Shown: one piece after another, positions 1-9,312 of the stretch
How positions within the stretch are numbered: the first letter of the stretch is position 1
How the letters are laid out: the number at the start of each line of letters is the position of its first letter
Assembly: GCA_905203015.1 (NCBI GenBank)
Contig: CAJKUC010000001.1
Coordinates: forward strand, 248,001 to 312,000
Direction of reading: 5' to 3'
DNA length: 64,000 bases
Source: an uncultured Christensenella sp.
Lineage (GTDB): Bacteria; Bacillota; Clostridia; Christensenellales; Borkfalkiaceae
The notes under the pieces: generated by a model
The model's database searches: none
Seen by the model: only the letters and a program-made list of their open reading frames with translations
Told to the model about the DNA's origin: nothing
Program-made: the position numbers and the translations under genes

Positions 1-2580
1 CTCACGAAAGTGACGATCAATTCTTCGATCGTGGGCGCGCTGGCGTTTATGAACTGCTCGTCGCTGAATACCGTGGTGTTCAACGAACCCGTGGACGCGA
101 TCGATTACGGCGCGTTCTACAACTGCACGGCTTTGCGCGAAGTGGTGTTTAACTCCACCGTACGCGTGATCGGCGAAAGGGCCTTCTACGGCTGCACGGC
201 GCTGACGTCGTTCCGTATTCCGGACGGCGTGGAAGAACTGGGCGCGTTTGCGTTTGCCGGCTGCACCTCTTTAAGATATGTGATCTTTGCCCGCGACGCG
301 GTGGTTTCCACCGTAAACGCTCTGCCGTTCTACGGCTGCACGAATCTTTCCACGTTCCTTGTGGAAGACGGCGCGAAATATCTTTCCGTGGGCGGATACA
401 GAAACGGCAATTCGTATTATTATGTATTGTTCGATAAGGGAATGACGACGTTGAAACTCGTTCCCACCGCAGTGTCGTTCGGCATTTCGATGCCAGACAC
501 CGTAACGAAGATCGGCGATTATGCCGTGGCGGGTACGAACGTAACCGCGATCGGCTTCAACAACGTGACGGAAATCGGCAACGGCGCCTTCTACGGTTGC
601 GCCGCTTTACAGGCGACGATCGGCAGCAAGGTGGAGAAAATAGGCGACAGAGCGTATGCGCTCATCGGCTCTTCTTCGTCGAGCAGTGTTGGCGTTGCGC
701 TTACGGATCTTCCTTCTACGCTGAAATATATCGGCGAAGAGGCATTCTACGGAAGCATGATTCTTTCCTCGAACGTTACGTTGCCCGACAGCGTGGAGTA
801 TGTGGGAGACGGCGCGTTCTACGGCATACAGGGCGTGACGGCGTTTACCTGGAACGGATCGCTGAAAGAAATTCCGGACAGCGCTTTTGCGGCAAGCCGT
901 ATTACTACGGTGAACCTCGGCGGCGCGACCGCAATCGGCGCGAACGCGTTTGAAGCCTGCGCGAATCTGACGACGGTGAACGGATGGAACACCGTGGAAA
1001 CGATCGGCGAAGGCGCATTTAAAGGTTGCGCGGCGCTCACTTCCGCGACGCTTCCCGAAAATCTGAAAAAGATAGAAAAAGAAGCGTTTGCTTCCTGCAC
1101 GGCGCTTACTTCCGTGACGATTCCGGAAGGGTTGGAAGAGATCGGCGAAAATGCGTTTGCGGGCTGCACCAAACTGACTGCGTTTGATTTTAAGAACGTT
1201 GAAAAAATCGGAAACGGCGCGTTTGAGAACACCGCTCTTACCTCCGTTTCGACGAAAGCGACCGCGATCGGAGAAAATGCGTTTGCGGGTTGCACCGGAC
1301 TGACTGCGTTTACTGCGGATCAATTGAAAGAGATCGGCAACGGCGCGTTTGGCGGGAATACGAAACTTTCTTCGTTGGCATTGCCTGCGATCGAGACGAT
1401 CGGAAACTACGCGTTTGAAAATTGCGCCGCGCTGAAAGCGTTCGATTTCGGTACGGTGAAATCGATCGGCGATTATGCGTTTGCGGGCTGCTCGGCGCTT
1501 GCTTCGGTGAATCTCGGATCTGCCGTGAACATCGGAGATTCCGCGTTCGCGGGCACGGCGATCAGAGAGATCTCTCTGAATAAGGATATCGCGCTTCGCG
1601 ATTCCGACGTTCGTGCGACGGGCGGCTTACATCCGACGGCGTTTAAAAATGCGAACGCGTTGGAAAAGATCTCGGTGGACGCCGAAAACAAGACGTTGTT
1701 CACCGAAATCAAAAACGGCGAAAACGACGGCGTGCTTTATTCTAAACTTACCGTGAAAAACGGCAGAATCAATGCCGGATACTATTATGATCTTGTTGCT
1801 TATCCCGCAGCGAAAGCGGGAACGGAATACACCGTTCGCGATTACACGCTGAGGATCCGCAAGTATGCGTTCTATAACGCGGCGACGCTTGAAAAGGCGA
1901 CGTTACCCGCGACGGTGGTTTCGATCGGCGCGAGCGCGTTTGAAAATTGCGAAAATCTTAAAACTTTGACGTTCGGATCGGCGCAGGCGCCCGTTCTGGA
2001 AGGCGAATACGACGATCTTGCGGAATTGTACGATGCTTCGTCGGCGTATTCGTACCGGAATTTCGTCACCGTGCTTGCGGAGGCGAAAGGGAATCTGATC
2101 GCGGAAGTGCCCGCGAACGCCGTAGGGTATGATACCTACGTATGGAAAGCATATTTTGCCGAAGTGAACAAATCGGATTCCGTTGCCGTGACGAAGAACA
2201 CGCTGTACGTGATCGATCTCATCCGTTCAGTGGAAAACCCCGTGACGGCGGAAGATAAAGTAGCGGTGGCGCTTTGCAGAAAACTGCTGGATTCGTTGAT
2301 TCCCGCGCAGAGAGCGTTGGTTCCCGAAGACGCGGTGAAGATTCTGGAACAGGCGGAAAAGGACGCGAAGAATATCCGTACGGATAACGCTTCTTCTTCC
2401 GTAACGCCTTTGCCCGCGACGCCCGCGTCTTCCGAAAGCAAGAATACTTCGACGGCGGAAAATAAAACGAGCGGAGAAGAAAAGAAGGGCTGCTCCGGCA
2501 GCGTTGTATCCGGGGCTTTGGCGGCGGCGACCGCGCTGCTTGCCGTAGCGTTCGTTGCAAGCAAGAGGAGGGCAAAATAA
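1..2580 (+). CDS. BspA-like leucine-rich-repeat surface protein, 5' end outside window
   Basis: The reading frame is open from base 1, so the true start lies upstream; 859 residues are visible. Most of it is a long run of LRR_5 (BspA/TpLRR) repeats of about 22 residues with the pattern IGxxAFxxCxxLxxVxLP, for example G-E-N-A-F-A-G-C. Near residues 735-790 is an alpha-helical segment ending in a LIPAQRALVPEDA-type motif that is frequent in Gram-positive surface proteins, then a Ser/Thr/Pro/Lys-rich spacer. The C-terminus is a Lys-rich stretch, G-C-S-G-S-V, about 20 hydrophobic residues and R-R-A-K. There is no LPXTG. Family members are extracellular adhesins; what this one binds is unknown. 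Its stop codon overlaps the next start (TAATG), implying translational coupling with the following lipoprotein. Confidence 0.85.
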   Translation, partial: LTKVTINSSIVGALAFMNCSSLNTVVFNEPVDAIDYGAFYNCTALREVVFNSTVRVIGERAFYGCTALTSFRIPDGVEELGAFAFAGCTSLRYVIFARDAVVSTVNALPFYGCTNLSTFLVEDGAKYLSVGGYRNGNSYYYVLFDKGMTTLKLVPTAVSFGISMPDTVTKIGDYAVAGTNVTAIGFNNVTEIGNGAFYGCAALQATIGSKVEKIGDRAYALIGSSSSSSVGVALTDLPSTLKYIGEEAFYGSMILSSNVTLPDSVEYVGDGAFYGIQGVTAFTWNGSLKEIPDSAFAASRITTVNLGGATAIGANAFEACANLTTVNGWNTVETIGEGAFKGCAALTSATLPENLKKIEKEAFASCTALTSVTIPEGLEEIGENAFAGCTKLTAFDFKNVEKIGNGAFENTALTSVSTKATAIGENAFAGCTGLTAFTADQLKEIGNGAFGGNTKLSSLALPAIETIGNYAFENCAALKAFDFGTVKSIGDYAFAGCSALASVNLGSAVNIGDSAFAGTAIREISLNKDIALRDSDVRATGGLHPTAFKNANALEKISVDAENKTLFTEIKNGENDGVLYSKLTVKNGRINAGYYYDLVAYPAAKAGTEYTVRDYTLRIRKYAFYNAATLEKATLPATVVSIGASAFENCENLKTLTFGSAQAPVLEGEYDDLAELYDASSAYSYRNFVTVLAEAKGNLIAEVPANAVGYDTYVWKAYFAEVNKSDSVAVTKNTLYVIDLIRSVENPVTAEDKVAVALCRKLLDSLIPAQRALVPEDAVKILEQAEKDAKNIRTDNASSSVTPLPATPASSESKNTSTAENKTSGEEKKGCSGSVVSGALAAATALLAVAFVASKRRAK

Positions 2581-5500
2581 TGAAAAAGAAGTTGTTTATC
2601 GTTACCGCTACGCTTGCCGCTTGCTGCGCTTTCGGATTCGCTTCCTGCAAAAAGGACGACAACAAGCCGGAAGCGAAAGAATATACGATTACTTTCCTTG
2701 TGGGCGGCGGAGAAGACGATATCGTTTACACGCTGAAAGCGGGAGACGGCATTACCGCCCCCGCCGCCCCCGAAAGGGATTATTACGCTTTTGAAGGCTG
2801 GTATTCGGATGCGAGCCTGACGATTCCTTACGAATTCGGAACGATGCCCGACGCGGACGTGACCGTGTATGCGAAATGGGCGGCGCAGAAGCGCGTGAGA
2901 TTTTATTTCTTCGCGAACGGCGGTGATTTCGGCACGGAAAACGGCAATAAAATCGTGAGCGCGTCGCAGGCGTTTGACGTGGGCGGAGATACCGCTCCCT
3001 ACGAAACCGAACCGACGAGAACCGGCTATAAATTCGACGGCTGGTGTCTTGACGCGGCGGGAAAACAACCGTATGCATTCGGCGAAGCGCCCGAGAAAGA
3101 CGTTATCTTATACGCGAAGTGGAGAAAAGCGACGAGCGAATATTATTACGCTACGTTCGTGGTGAACGGCGAAACGCTGGCGGAAGTGCCCGTGAAAAAA
3201 GGCGAAACGCTTTCCGCATACGATTTCGACGAGCAGAGCGGCATGGTGGTGGACGAATGGTATGAAGGGGATTCTTCCGATTCCCGTACATACGATTTTT
3301 CCGTTGCGCCTTCAAGCAATCTGCAACTGGTGGGGTATCCCTACACGAAGGGATTGAAATTTTCGGCGGACACCGTGACGGGATACGACGGAACGGCGGA
3401 AGAAGCGGTGATTCCCGCGCGCCACAACAATTCTGCGATCACGAAGATCGGAGACGGGGCGTTCAGAGGAAATACCGCCGTGGTGAGCGTATCATTGCCC
3501 GATACCGTGGCGATGATCGGCGAATATGCGTTTGCCGAATGTACTTATCTGAAAAATATCGATCTGCCCGAACGGATCGTGGAGATCGGGGCGTATGCGT
3601 TTTATCGCAACGTACGCCTGCAATCGGCGATTTCTCTTTCTGGCGTGAAAAAGGTGCGCGCGGGCGCGTTCAATTCCTGCGAAAAACTGACGGAAGTGAA
3701 TTTCGGCGCGCAGATCGACGAGATCGGCGAATATGCGTTTGCGGGTTGCTCCGCGCTGAAAAAAGCGGAACTTCCCGGCGGCGTGATGAAGATCGGCAAC
3801 TATGCGTTTGCGGATTGCTCCGCGTTGACGACGTTTGCGTTGCCCGATTCTCTGGCTTCGCTCGGCGCGGGTGCTTTAAGAGGTTGCCTCGGATTACAGA
3901 GCGTTTCCGTAGCGGCTTCCAATACGGCGTATGCGGTGAAAACGGACGGCTGTTTGTATACGAAAGACGGAAAGACTCTGATCTTATACGTTAAGGGCAA
4001 CGACGTTTCTTATACCGTGGACGGCGGCGTGGAAACGATTTTAAACGGCGCGTTCTCGTGCGCGGGGAATCTCGTGAGCATGACCGTGGGCGAAAACGTA
4101 AAGACGATCGCAAACGGCGCGTTGGCGGGAGCGAAGAATTTGCAGACGCTGACGTTGCCTTTCCTCGGCGGAACGGCGGCGGACGCGGACAGCGGATACC
4201 TTGCCTATGCGTTCGGCGCGGAACTTGCATCGTTCAACGGAGAAACGGGGAAATTCACGCCCGCTTCCCTGAAAGAAGTGAAGATTCTGAAAGCGATGAC
4301 GAGCGTTCCCGATTACGCGTTCTACGGCTGCACTGCTCTGGAGAAGATCGAAGGGATCGAAAGCGCGACGGCGTACGGAAATCAGGCGTTTGCCTATACG
4401 GGATTCAAAGCGTTTACGATTCCCGCCGCGGTGACGCAGATCGCAAGCATGATTTCTTCCGGTTCTTCGGAAATTTATCCTTACGGACAGAACGTATTCG
4501 CGGGCTGCAAAGCGTTGACGGAAATTACCGTGGCTGCGGAAAACGCAAATTACGCTTCGATCGACGGCTGCTTATACACGAAAGACGGAAAGATGTTGCT
4601 CGCCGTGCCTGCGGGCAAGACGGAAGTGACGTTTGCTTCCGCTCTTGAAAAAATTGAGACGTGCGCTTTCTTCGATACGTTGACGGAGAGAGTGACGATT
4701 CCTTCTTCCGTGAAGGAAATCAATGCGGCGGCATTCTATCGCTGCACGCGCATTGCGGAAATGACCGTTCCGTTTATCGGCGGATCGGAAAGCGCGAATA
4801 CATATATGATGTATGTATTCGGAGCGCAGGAGAGCGTACCCGCGCTTCTCAGAAAAGTGACGTACACCGGCGCGGCGAAAGCGTTGCCCGAAAACGCGTT
4901 CAGATACCTGAAAGGCGTGACGGAAGTATCGTATCCCGATACGGTGGAAACGATCGGAAACAATGCGTTCCGCAATACCTCGATCGCGGAGTTCTCTCTC
5001 GGCGCGGGGGTGAAAAACATCGGCGAATATGCGTTTGCCGAAACGAAACTGACGGGCGAGATCGTTGTGCCCGCGAGAATCAAATCGCTGGGCGCGTATG
5101 CGTTCGCGTTCAATCAGAGCATTACGAAAGCGGCGTTTGAAGAGGGCGTGAAAACGATTCCCGAAGGCGCGTTCTATGCGTACAGATCGCAGGCGAGCAG
5201 CAATACTTATTACTACTATTCTTCGCTGGAAGAAATCGTGATTCCTTCTTCCGTAGAATCGATCGGCAACGGCGCGTTCTATTATGCGGGAAGCAATTAC
5301 ACGTACGATTATGCGGCGGGGCAGAAAACGGATACCGTGATTCTGAATTTCGCGGACGGAAGCAAACTGAAATCGATCGGCGCGAGCGCGTTTGCGTTCA
5401 GCGGCGTGAAGAGACTGAGCGTTCCCGCTTCCGTGCAGACGATCGGCGCGTTGGCGTTCTTCGGCTGCGATCAACTGGAAAAAGCGGCGATCGGTACGGC

Positions 5501-5777
5501 GGAGGAGGGAAGCGCGATCACGGAATTTTCCGCGGCGGCCTTCGGAAAATGCAACGAACTGAAAGCGTTCTTCGTGTATAAAGCCGTTGCTTCTTCGGCA
5601 GACGTACCCGCGATCACCGACGTGACGGATTCGGGCGGAACGTATGATTACAACCTGTTCTACGGCTACGGAAAGACGCCCGACATTTACGTGAACGGCG
5701 CGGAATATTACAAAGCCGCGGCGAAATGGAGCGAATATGCGGAAAAAATAGCAGAAATTCCGCAGAATACGAAATAA
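2580..5777 (+). CDS. BspA-like LRR lipoprotein with InlB B-repeats
   Basis: 1065 residues. The N-terminus is a lipoprotein signal peptide with lipobox F-A-S-C (lipidated Cys23). Residues ~30-180 hold two or more InlB B-repeat (Listeria-Bacteroides, Flg_new) modules recognisable by Y-x-F-x-G-W and V-x-Y-A-K-W endings. Residues ~240-1040 are LRR_5 repeats like those of the upstream protein, interrupted by short K-D-G-K segments. The predicted place is the outer face of the cytoplasmic membrane, with the LRR solenoid projecting outward. The start overlaps the upstream stop by one base and an AGGAGG-like site lies in the end of that gene. Probably co-expressed with its neighbours as a surface-adhesin set; the ligand is not predictable. 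Confidence 0.85.
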   Translation: MKKKLFIVTATLAACCAFGFASCKKDDNKPEAKEYTITFLVGGGEDDIVYTLKAGDGITAPAAPERDYYAFEGWYSDASLTIPYEFGTMPDADVTVYAKWAAQKRVRFYFFANGGDFGTENGNKIVSASQAFDVGGDTAPYETEPTRTGYKFDGWCLDAAGKQPYAFGEAPEKDVILYAKWRKATSEYYYATFVVNGETLAEVPVKKGETLSAYDFDEQSGMVVDEWYEGDSSDSRTYDFSVAPSSNLQLVGYPYTKGLKFSADTVTGYDGTAEEAVIPARHNNSAITKIGDGAFRGNTAVVSVSLPDTVAMIGEYAFAECTYLKNIDLPERIVEIGAYAFYRNVRLQSAISLSGVKKVRAGAFNSCEKLTEVNFGAQIDEIGEYAFAGCSALKKAELPGGVMKIGNYAFADCSALTTFALPDSLASLGAGALRGCLGLQSVSVAASNTAYAVKTDGCLYTKDGKTLILYVKGNDVSYTVDGGVETILNGAFSCAGNLVSMTVGENVKTIANGALAGAKNLQTLTLPFLGGTAADADSGYLAYAFGAELASFNGETGKFTPASLKEVKILKAMTSVPDYAFYGCTALEKIEGIESATAYGNQAFAYTGFKAFTIPAAVTQIASMISSGSSEIYPYGQNVFAGCKALTEITVAAENANYASIDGCLYTKDGKMLLAVPAGKTEVTFASALEKIETCAFFDTLTERVTIPSSVKEINAAAFYRCTRIAEMTVPFIGGSESANTYMMYVFGAQESVPALLRKVTYTGAAKALPENAFRYLKGVTEVSYPDTVETIGNNAFRNTSIAEFSLGAGVKNIGEYAFAETKLTGEIVVPARIKSLGAYAFAFNQSITKAAFEEGVKTIPEGAFYAYRSQASSNTYYYYSSLEEIVIPSSVESIGNGAFYYAGSNYTYDYAAGQKTDTVILNFADGSKLKSIGASAFAFSGVKRLSVPASVQTIGALAFFGCDQLEKAAIGTAEEGSAITEFSAAAFGKCNELKAFFVYKAVASSADVPAITDVTDSGGTYDYNLFYGYGKTPDIYVNGAEYYKAAAKWSEYAEKIAEIPQNTK

Positions 5778-5816
5778 AACGTGTTTTTACGCAATACGAC
5801 AAGGACGATGACTATT

Positions 5817-6425
5817 ATGAAAAAGCGATTGAAAACTTTGATTCTTGCGGCGGTGTGCGCGTGCATGGCGTTATTCTGCGCCTCGTGCGCTTCGTCGTCG
5901 CAGATCGACGATATCATGAAAGAATATCCGATCTGCGTGACGATCGATTTCAACGGCGGCGCGGTGGGAACAGAGACGACGCGGCGCGTGCAGGCGAAAG
6001 AAAACAGCCTGCTGCTTGAGCCGAATAATAAGGAAAGCGTGTACAAAGCGCCCGAAAAAGCGGGATATACGCTGGAAGGATATTACCTCGGCACGAAGGA
6101 CGCAAACGGGAATATTACGTTCGGGAAAAAATGGAATTTCAAAACCGACCGCGTGACGGAGGATATTACGCTGTATGTGAAATGGCAGCAGAACGTATTC
6201 CTCGTGATCCGTTTCGGAGAGAACTTCGCTTCCGAAAAGAAAATCGCCCTCGGCGAATATGCGACGGAAGAATTGAAACTGCTTGTGGAAAGCAGTTACG
6301 CGGGATACACGTTCGAGGGATTCTATTACGACGAAGCGTTTGCAAACCCCGTGCCCGCCGTAATCGATTGCAAAAATTCGGAAACGGACGTGGTGATTTA
6401 CGCGAAATTCACGAAAAATGCCTGA
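5817..6425 (+). CDS. Small InlB B-repeat lipoprotein
   Basis: 202 residues from the ATG chosen here; a longer frame opens at 5781 but AAGGAC at about 5804 is well spaced for 5817, and starting there gives a clean signal peptide (MKKRLK, hydrophobic core, C-A-S-C with lipidated Cys24). The mature part has two InlB B-repeat-like modules (G-G-A-V-G-T-E...G-Y-Y-L-G...Y-V-K-W and a second ending in V-I-Y-A-K-F) and nothing else. It lies 39 bases after the LRR lipoprotein, so it is probably in the same transcript. It resembles the N-terminal module of that neighbour without the LRR part. No enzymatic motif is present; an extracellular binding or spacer role is inferred. Confidence 0.75.
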   Translation: MKKRLKTLILAAVCACMALFCASCASSSQIDDIMKEYPICVTIDFNGGAVGTETTRRVQAKENSLLLEPNNKESVYKAPEKAGYTLEGYYLGTKDANGNITFGKKWNFKTDRVTEDITLYVKWQQNVFLVIRFGENFASEKKIALGEYATEELKLLVESSYAGYTFEGFYYDEAFANPVPAVIDCKNSETDVVIYAKFTKNA

Positions 6426-6457
6426 CTTACGTACGGAGAAAAACGATAAAATGCGTT

Positions 6458-6471
6458 GCGCCGCAAGGCGC
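6458..6471 (+). other. Stem-loop with GCAA tetraloop
   Basis: GCGCC-GCAA-GGCGC forms a perfect five-base-pair hairpin in the 101-base gap between the small lipoprotein and oppA. There is no T-run after it, so it is more likely an mRNA end or processing barrier than a terminator. Confidence 0.4.
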
Positions 6472-6526
6472 GCTCCGACGAGGAAGATAAATTACTGAAA
6501 TCAAGAGAACAAACGGAGGTATTTAT

Positions 6527-9199
6527 ATGAAGAGAACGAAAGTTTTCAGCACTCTTATGGCTGTGGCGTTACTCGGATCGTGCACGTTGACCGCATGCAA
6601 AAAGGACGACAACACGAACGGCTCGAAACTCGACAACGAAGAATCGCCGCTCGTAATCAGTTCGGAAGCGCTGGACGCCGTGTTTAACCCGTATTTCTAT
6701 ACGACGGGAGCGGACGGCGACGTGGTGGGGCAAACCCAGATCGGCATGCTTTCCACCGACGAGAGCGCGAAGGACAATCCCGACGGCGCGTACATCGCCT
6801 GCGGCGACGATTTCCCCTGCGTGGTGAAGGATTACACCGTGGAAACGTTCGGCAGCGCGTCGAGCCCCGATAAGGACAACTACTACACGACGTATTCGTT
6901 CGCGATCAAAAACGGAATCAAATTTTCCGACGGAAGCGATCTGACGATCAAAGACGTACTGTTCAATATGTACGTATTGCTCGATCCCGCTTACACCGGA
7001 TCTTCCACGCTGTATTCCGTAGACATCAAAGGCTTGACGGAATATCGTACGCAGTCCACCGATTCGAGCGAACAGAGCGACAAGATCTATTACGCGGAAG
7101 CGCGTATCCGTATCGGCGTGATCACCGCCTGGTGCGACGAGGCGATAGAATTGCAGAATCCCAACGAATTCGACGCCAAGTATGAAGAACTGAAAGAGAT
7201 CGACGCAGAATGCAAGGCGGGATCCAACCCGTATTCGCCCCTCGAATATATCGAAACCGCGAAAAAGATGTTCCTCGACGAACTGAATTCCGACTGGACG
7301 AGCGCGGAAAGCGCGGCGGCGAGCGAAGAGCACGAATACCACAAATACGGCATCACCGAAGCGTGGCAGTTCTTCCTTGCGGATCACGGCCTGATTACGC
7401 TGAACGATAAAGAAGTGGGCGGCCAGACCGTTTACGAAGTGGAATGGAACGGCTACGACGAAGCGGGCGTGCCTCACGACAAAGAAGGGCTTGTGAACAG
7501 AGTGTACGAGAGCATGGTGGGCGACGACGCGAAAGCCTATCTTCCCACGTATGCGAAGGGCGTGAAAGCGATCGTCGACGGCGGCTGGAAGACGGCTTCC
7601 GACATGCTGGAATACATCAAAGATAAAGCGAAAGAGCAGATGATCGGCGACAAGACTGTGGCGAAAGACGTGAGCGGCATCACCGTGGATCTGAAAGAAA
7701 ACCTGAAAGAGAACAAGACGGTGCTGGGAACGCAAGCCGGCAAGCAAAAGACGCTGGACGGGAAATACGACGTTCTGAAAGTGACGATCAACGGCGTGGA
7801 CCCGAAGGCGATTTACAACCTTTCCTTCACCGTGGGCCCCATGAACTACTACTCCAACGCGGAAGAAATCGCGAAATTCGATATTGCCGCAGGCAACTTC
7901 GGCGTGAAGTTCTTGAACAGAGGTTTCTTCAACGAAATGAAGCAGAAACAGGTGCCCGTGGGCGCAGGCCCTTACATGGCTACCAACAGCGCGACGAATG
8001 CGAACGGCGTACCCGCGAAGAGCGAATTCTTCAAAGACAATATCGTTTATTTCGAGCGTAACCCTTATTTCTATACGGTGGGCGGTTCGGCTTCCGAAGC
8101 GGAAGCGGAAAGCAGCAATGCCGAAATCAGAAACGCGAAAATCAAGAAACTTCGTTATAAGGTAATCACTACCACGCAACTTTTCGACGCGATCACCGGC
8201 GCAAATCCCGAAGTGCACTACGGTTCGCCCACCGCGAAGCAGTCGTATATTAATAACCTCAGCACTATGTCGGCGAATTACGGCTATCAACTTGCCGACA
8301 ACATGGGCTACGGCTATATCGGCGTGAACGCGGGAAAGATTCCCGACGTGAGAATCCGTCGCGCGATTATGCATGCGATGAACATCTCTCTTTGCATGGA
8401 CTATTACGGCGATACTTCGCTGGCGCAGTTGATCTACCGCCCGATGTCTTTGAATAACTGGGCATATCCCGAAGACGCGAAGACCGCGGATTCCGCAACG
8501 TATCAATTCGACGAAAGCGGCAAAACCTCCGAGAATCTTGCGATCGAAGCGGGGTATACGGATCTTGGCACGGACGGCGTGCGTAAAAATTCCCGCGGGG
8601 ACAAACTGAAATTCACGTTCACGATTGCCGGCGAATCCACCGACCACCCCGCATATGCGATCATGCAGAAAGCCGCCGACGTATTGAACAGCGTTGGCTT
8701 CGACATCACCGTTACGACGGACTCGAACGCGTTGAAGAAACTGGCGAGCGGAGGACTGGAAGTGTGGGCTGCCGCGTGGAGTTCCACGATCGACCCCGAT
8801 ATGTATCAGGTGTATCATAAAGATTCTTCCGCTTCTTCCACGAAGAACTGGGGCTACAACGTAATTTACGACGAAACCTTGTGGTCGAAGAACAAGATTA
8901 CGAACAAGATGCCTACCGATGAGGCGTATGCGGAATACAAATACGAAAAGAGCATCATCGAATCGCTCAGCACTCAGATTATGAGAGGCAGAACGACGAC
9001 GAAACAGACGATCCGCGCAAGCATTTACAATACTTGCCTCGATTACGTGATGGATCTTGCCGTGGAACTTCCCACCTATCAGAGAAAGAATATGTTCGTA
9101 TACGACAAGACGTATATCGACGAATCCACGATGAGTAAGGCTTCGGCGTACGAATCTCCCCTCGGGAAGATCTGGAACGTAAGCCTGAAAGCGAACTGA
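6527..9199 (+). CDS. oppA: Oligopeptide ABC transporter substrate-binding lipoprotein, oversized
   Basis: 890 residues with a lipoprotein signal (L-T-A-C, Cys24) and a good RBS (GGAGG, 8 bases upstream). The SBP_bac_5 fold is recognisable in the C-terminal half: the V-G-A-G-P-Y motif near residue 482, the Y-I-G-V-N and D-V-R-I-R-R-A-I motifs near 600-625, and W-S-S-T-I-D-P near 750. Family members are usually 530-600 residues; the excess is mainly a helical, charged insertion at roughly residues 190-420 with no similarity I recognise. It delivers peptides to the OppBCDF complex encoded directly downstream. The surface-protein genes just upstream run in the same direction. It could bind a ligand other than peptides, since family-5 proteins also carry nickel, haem or sugars. 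Confidence 0.88.
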   Translation: MKRTKVFSTLMAVALLGSCTLTACKKDDNTNGSKLDNEESPLVISSEALDAVFNPYFYTTGADGDVVGQTQIGMLSTDESAKDNPDGAYIACGDDFPCVVKDYTVETFGSASSPDKDNYYTTYSFAIKNGIKFSDGSDLTIKDVLFNMYVLLDPAYTGSSTLYSVDIKGLTEYRTQSTDSSEQSDKIYYAEARIRIGVITAWCDEAIELQNPNEFDAKYEELKEIDAECKAGSNPYSPLEYIETAKKMFLDELNSDWTSAESAAASEEHEYHKYGITEAWQFFLADHGLITLNDKEVGGQTVYEVEWNGYDEAGVPHDKEGLVNRVYESMVGDDAKAYLPTYAKGVKAIVDGGWKTASDMLEYIKDKAKEQMIGDKTVAKDVSGITVDLKENLKENKTVLGTQAGKQKTLDGKYDVLKVTINGVDPKAIYNLSFTVGPMNYYSNAEEIAKFDIAAGNFGVKFLNRGFFNEMKQKQVPVGAGPYMATNSATNANGVPAKSEFFKDNIVYFERNPYFYTVGGSASEAEAESSNAEIRNAKIKKLRYKVITTTQLFDAITGANPEVHYGSPTAKQSYINNLSTMSANYGYQLADNMGYGYIGVNAGKIPDVRIRRAIMHAMNISLCMDYYGDTSLAQLIYRPMSLNNWAYPEDAKTADSATYQFDESGKTSENLAIEAGYTDLGTDGVRKNSRGDKLKFTFTIAGESTDHPAYAIMQKAADVLNSVGFDITVTTDSNALKKLASGGLEVWAAAWSSTIDPDMYQVYHKDSSASSTKNWGYNVIYDETLWSKNKITNKMPTDEAYAEYKYEKSIIESLSTQIMRGRTTTKQTIRASIYNTCLDYVMDLAVELPTYQRKNMFVYDKTYIDESTMSKASAYESPLGKIWNVSLKAN

Positions 9200-9215
9200 G
9201 CGAACGAAAAACAAA

Positions 9216-9231
9216 GCGCGGCTATCCGCGC
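9216..9231 (+). other. Intercistronic stem-loop after oppA
   Basis: GCGCGG-CTAT-CCGCGC is a perfect six-base-pair hairpin 16 bases after the oppA stop. There is no T-tract. It could protect the oppA mRNA 3' end and help give more binding protein than permease. Confidence 0.45.
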
Positions 9232-9249
9232 GGAAAACGAAACGACAGG

Positions 9250-9279
9250 GGGCTTTTCCTTATCAGAAAGGAGAAGCCC
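9250..9279 (+). other. Second stem-loop between oppA and oppB
   Basis: GGGCTTTTCCTT pairs with AAGGAGAAGCCC around a short loop. The stem is strong but followed by GCCCGCGCG rather than a T-run. With the preceding hairpin it probably sets the ratio of oppA to oppBCDF message. Confidence 0.5.
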
Positions 9280-9312
9280 GCCCGCGCGTTTTGAAAATAC
9301 GGAGAAACCATA

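Noticed and set aside
1..5777. Dense short repeats that could suggest a repeat array or CRISPR
   Set aside because: The repeats are LRR_5 coding units of about 66-69 bases in frame with the two surface proteins; spacers and palindromic repeats of a CRISPR array are absent.
6569..9214. An 881-codon open frame on the minus strand opposite oppA
   Set aside because: It mirrors oppA almost exactly, has an Arg/His/Val-heavy composition with no recognisable domain, and no RBS. Long antisense frames are expected from this genome's GAA/GCG-rich codon use.
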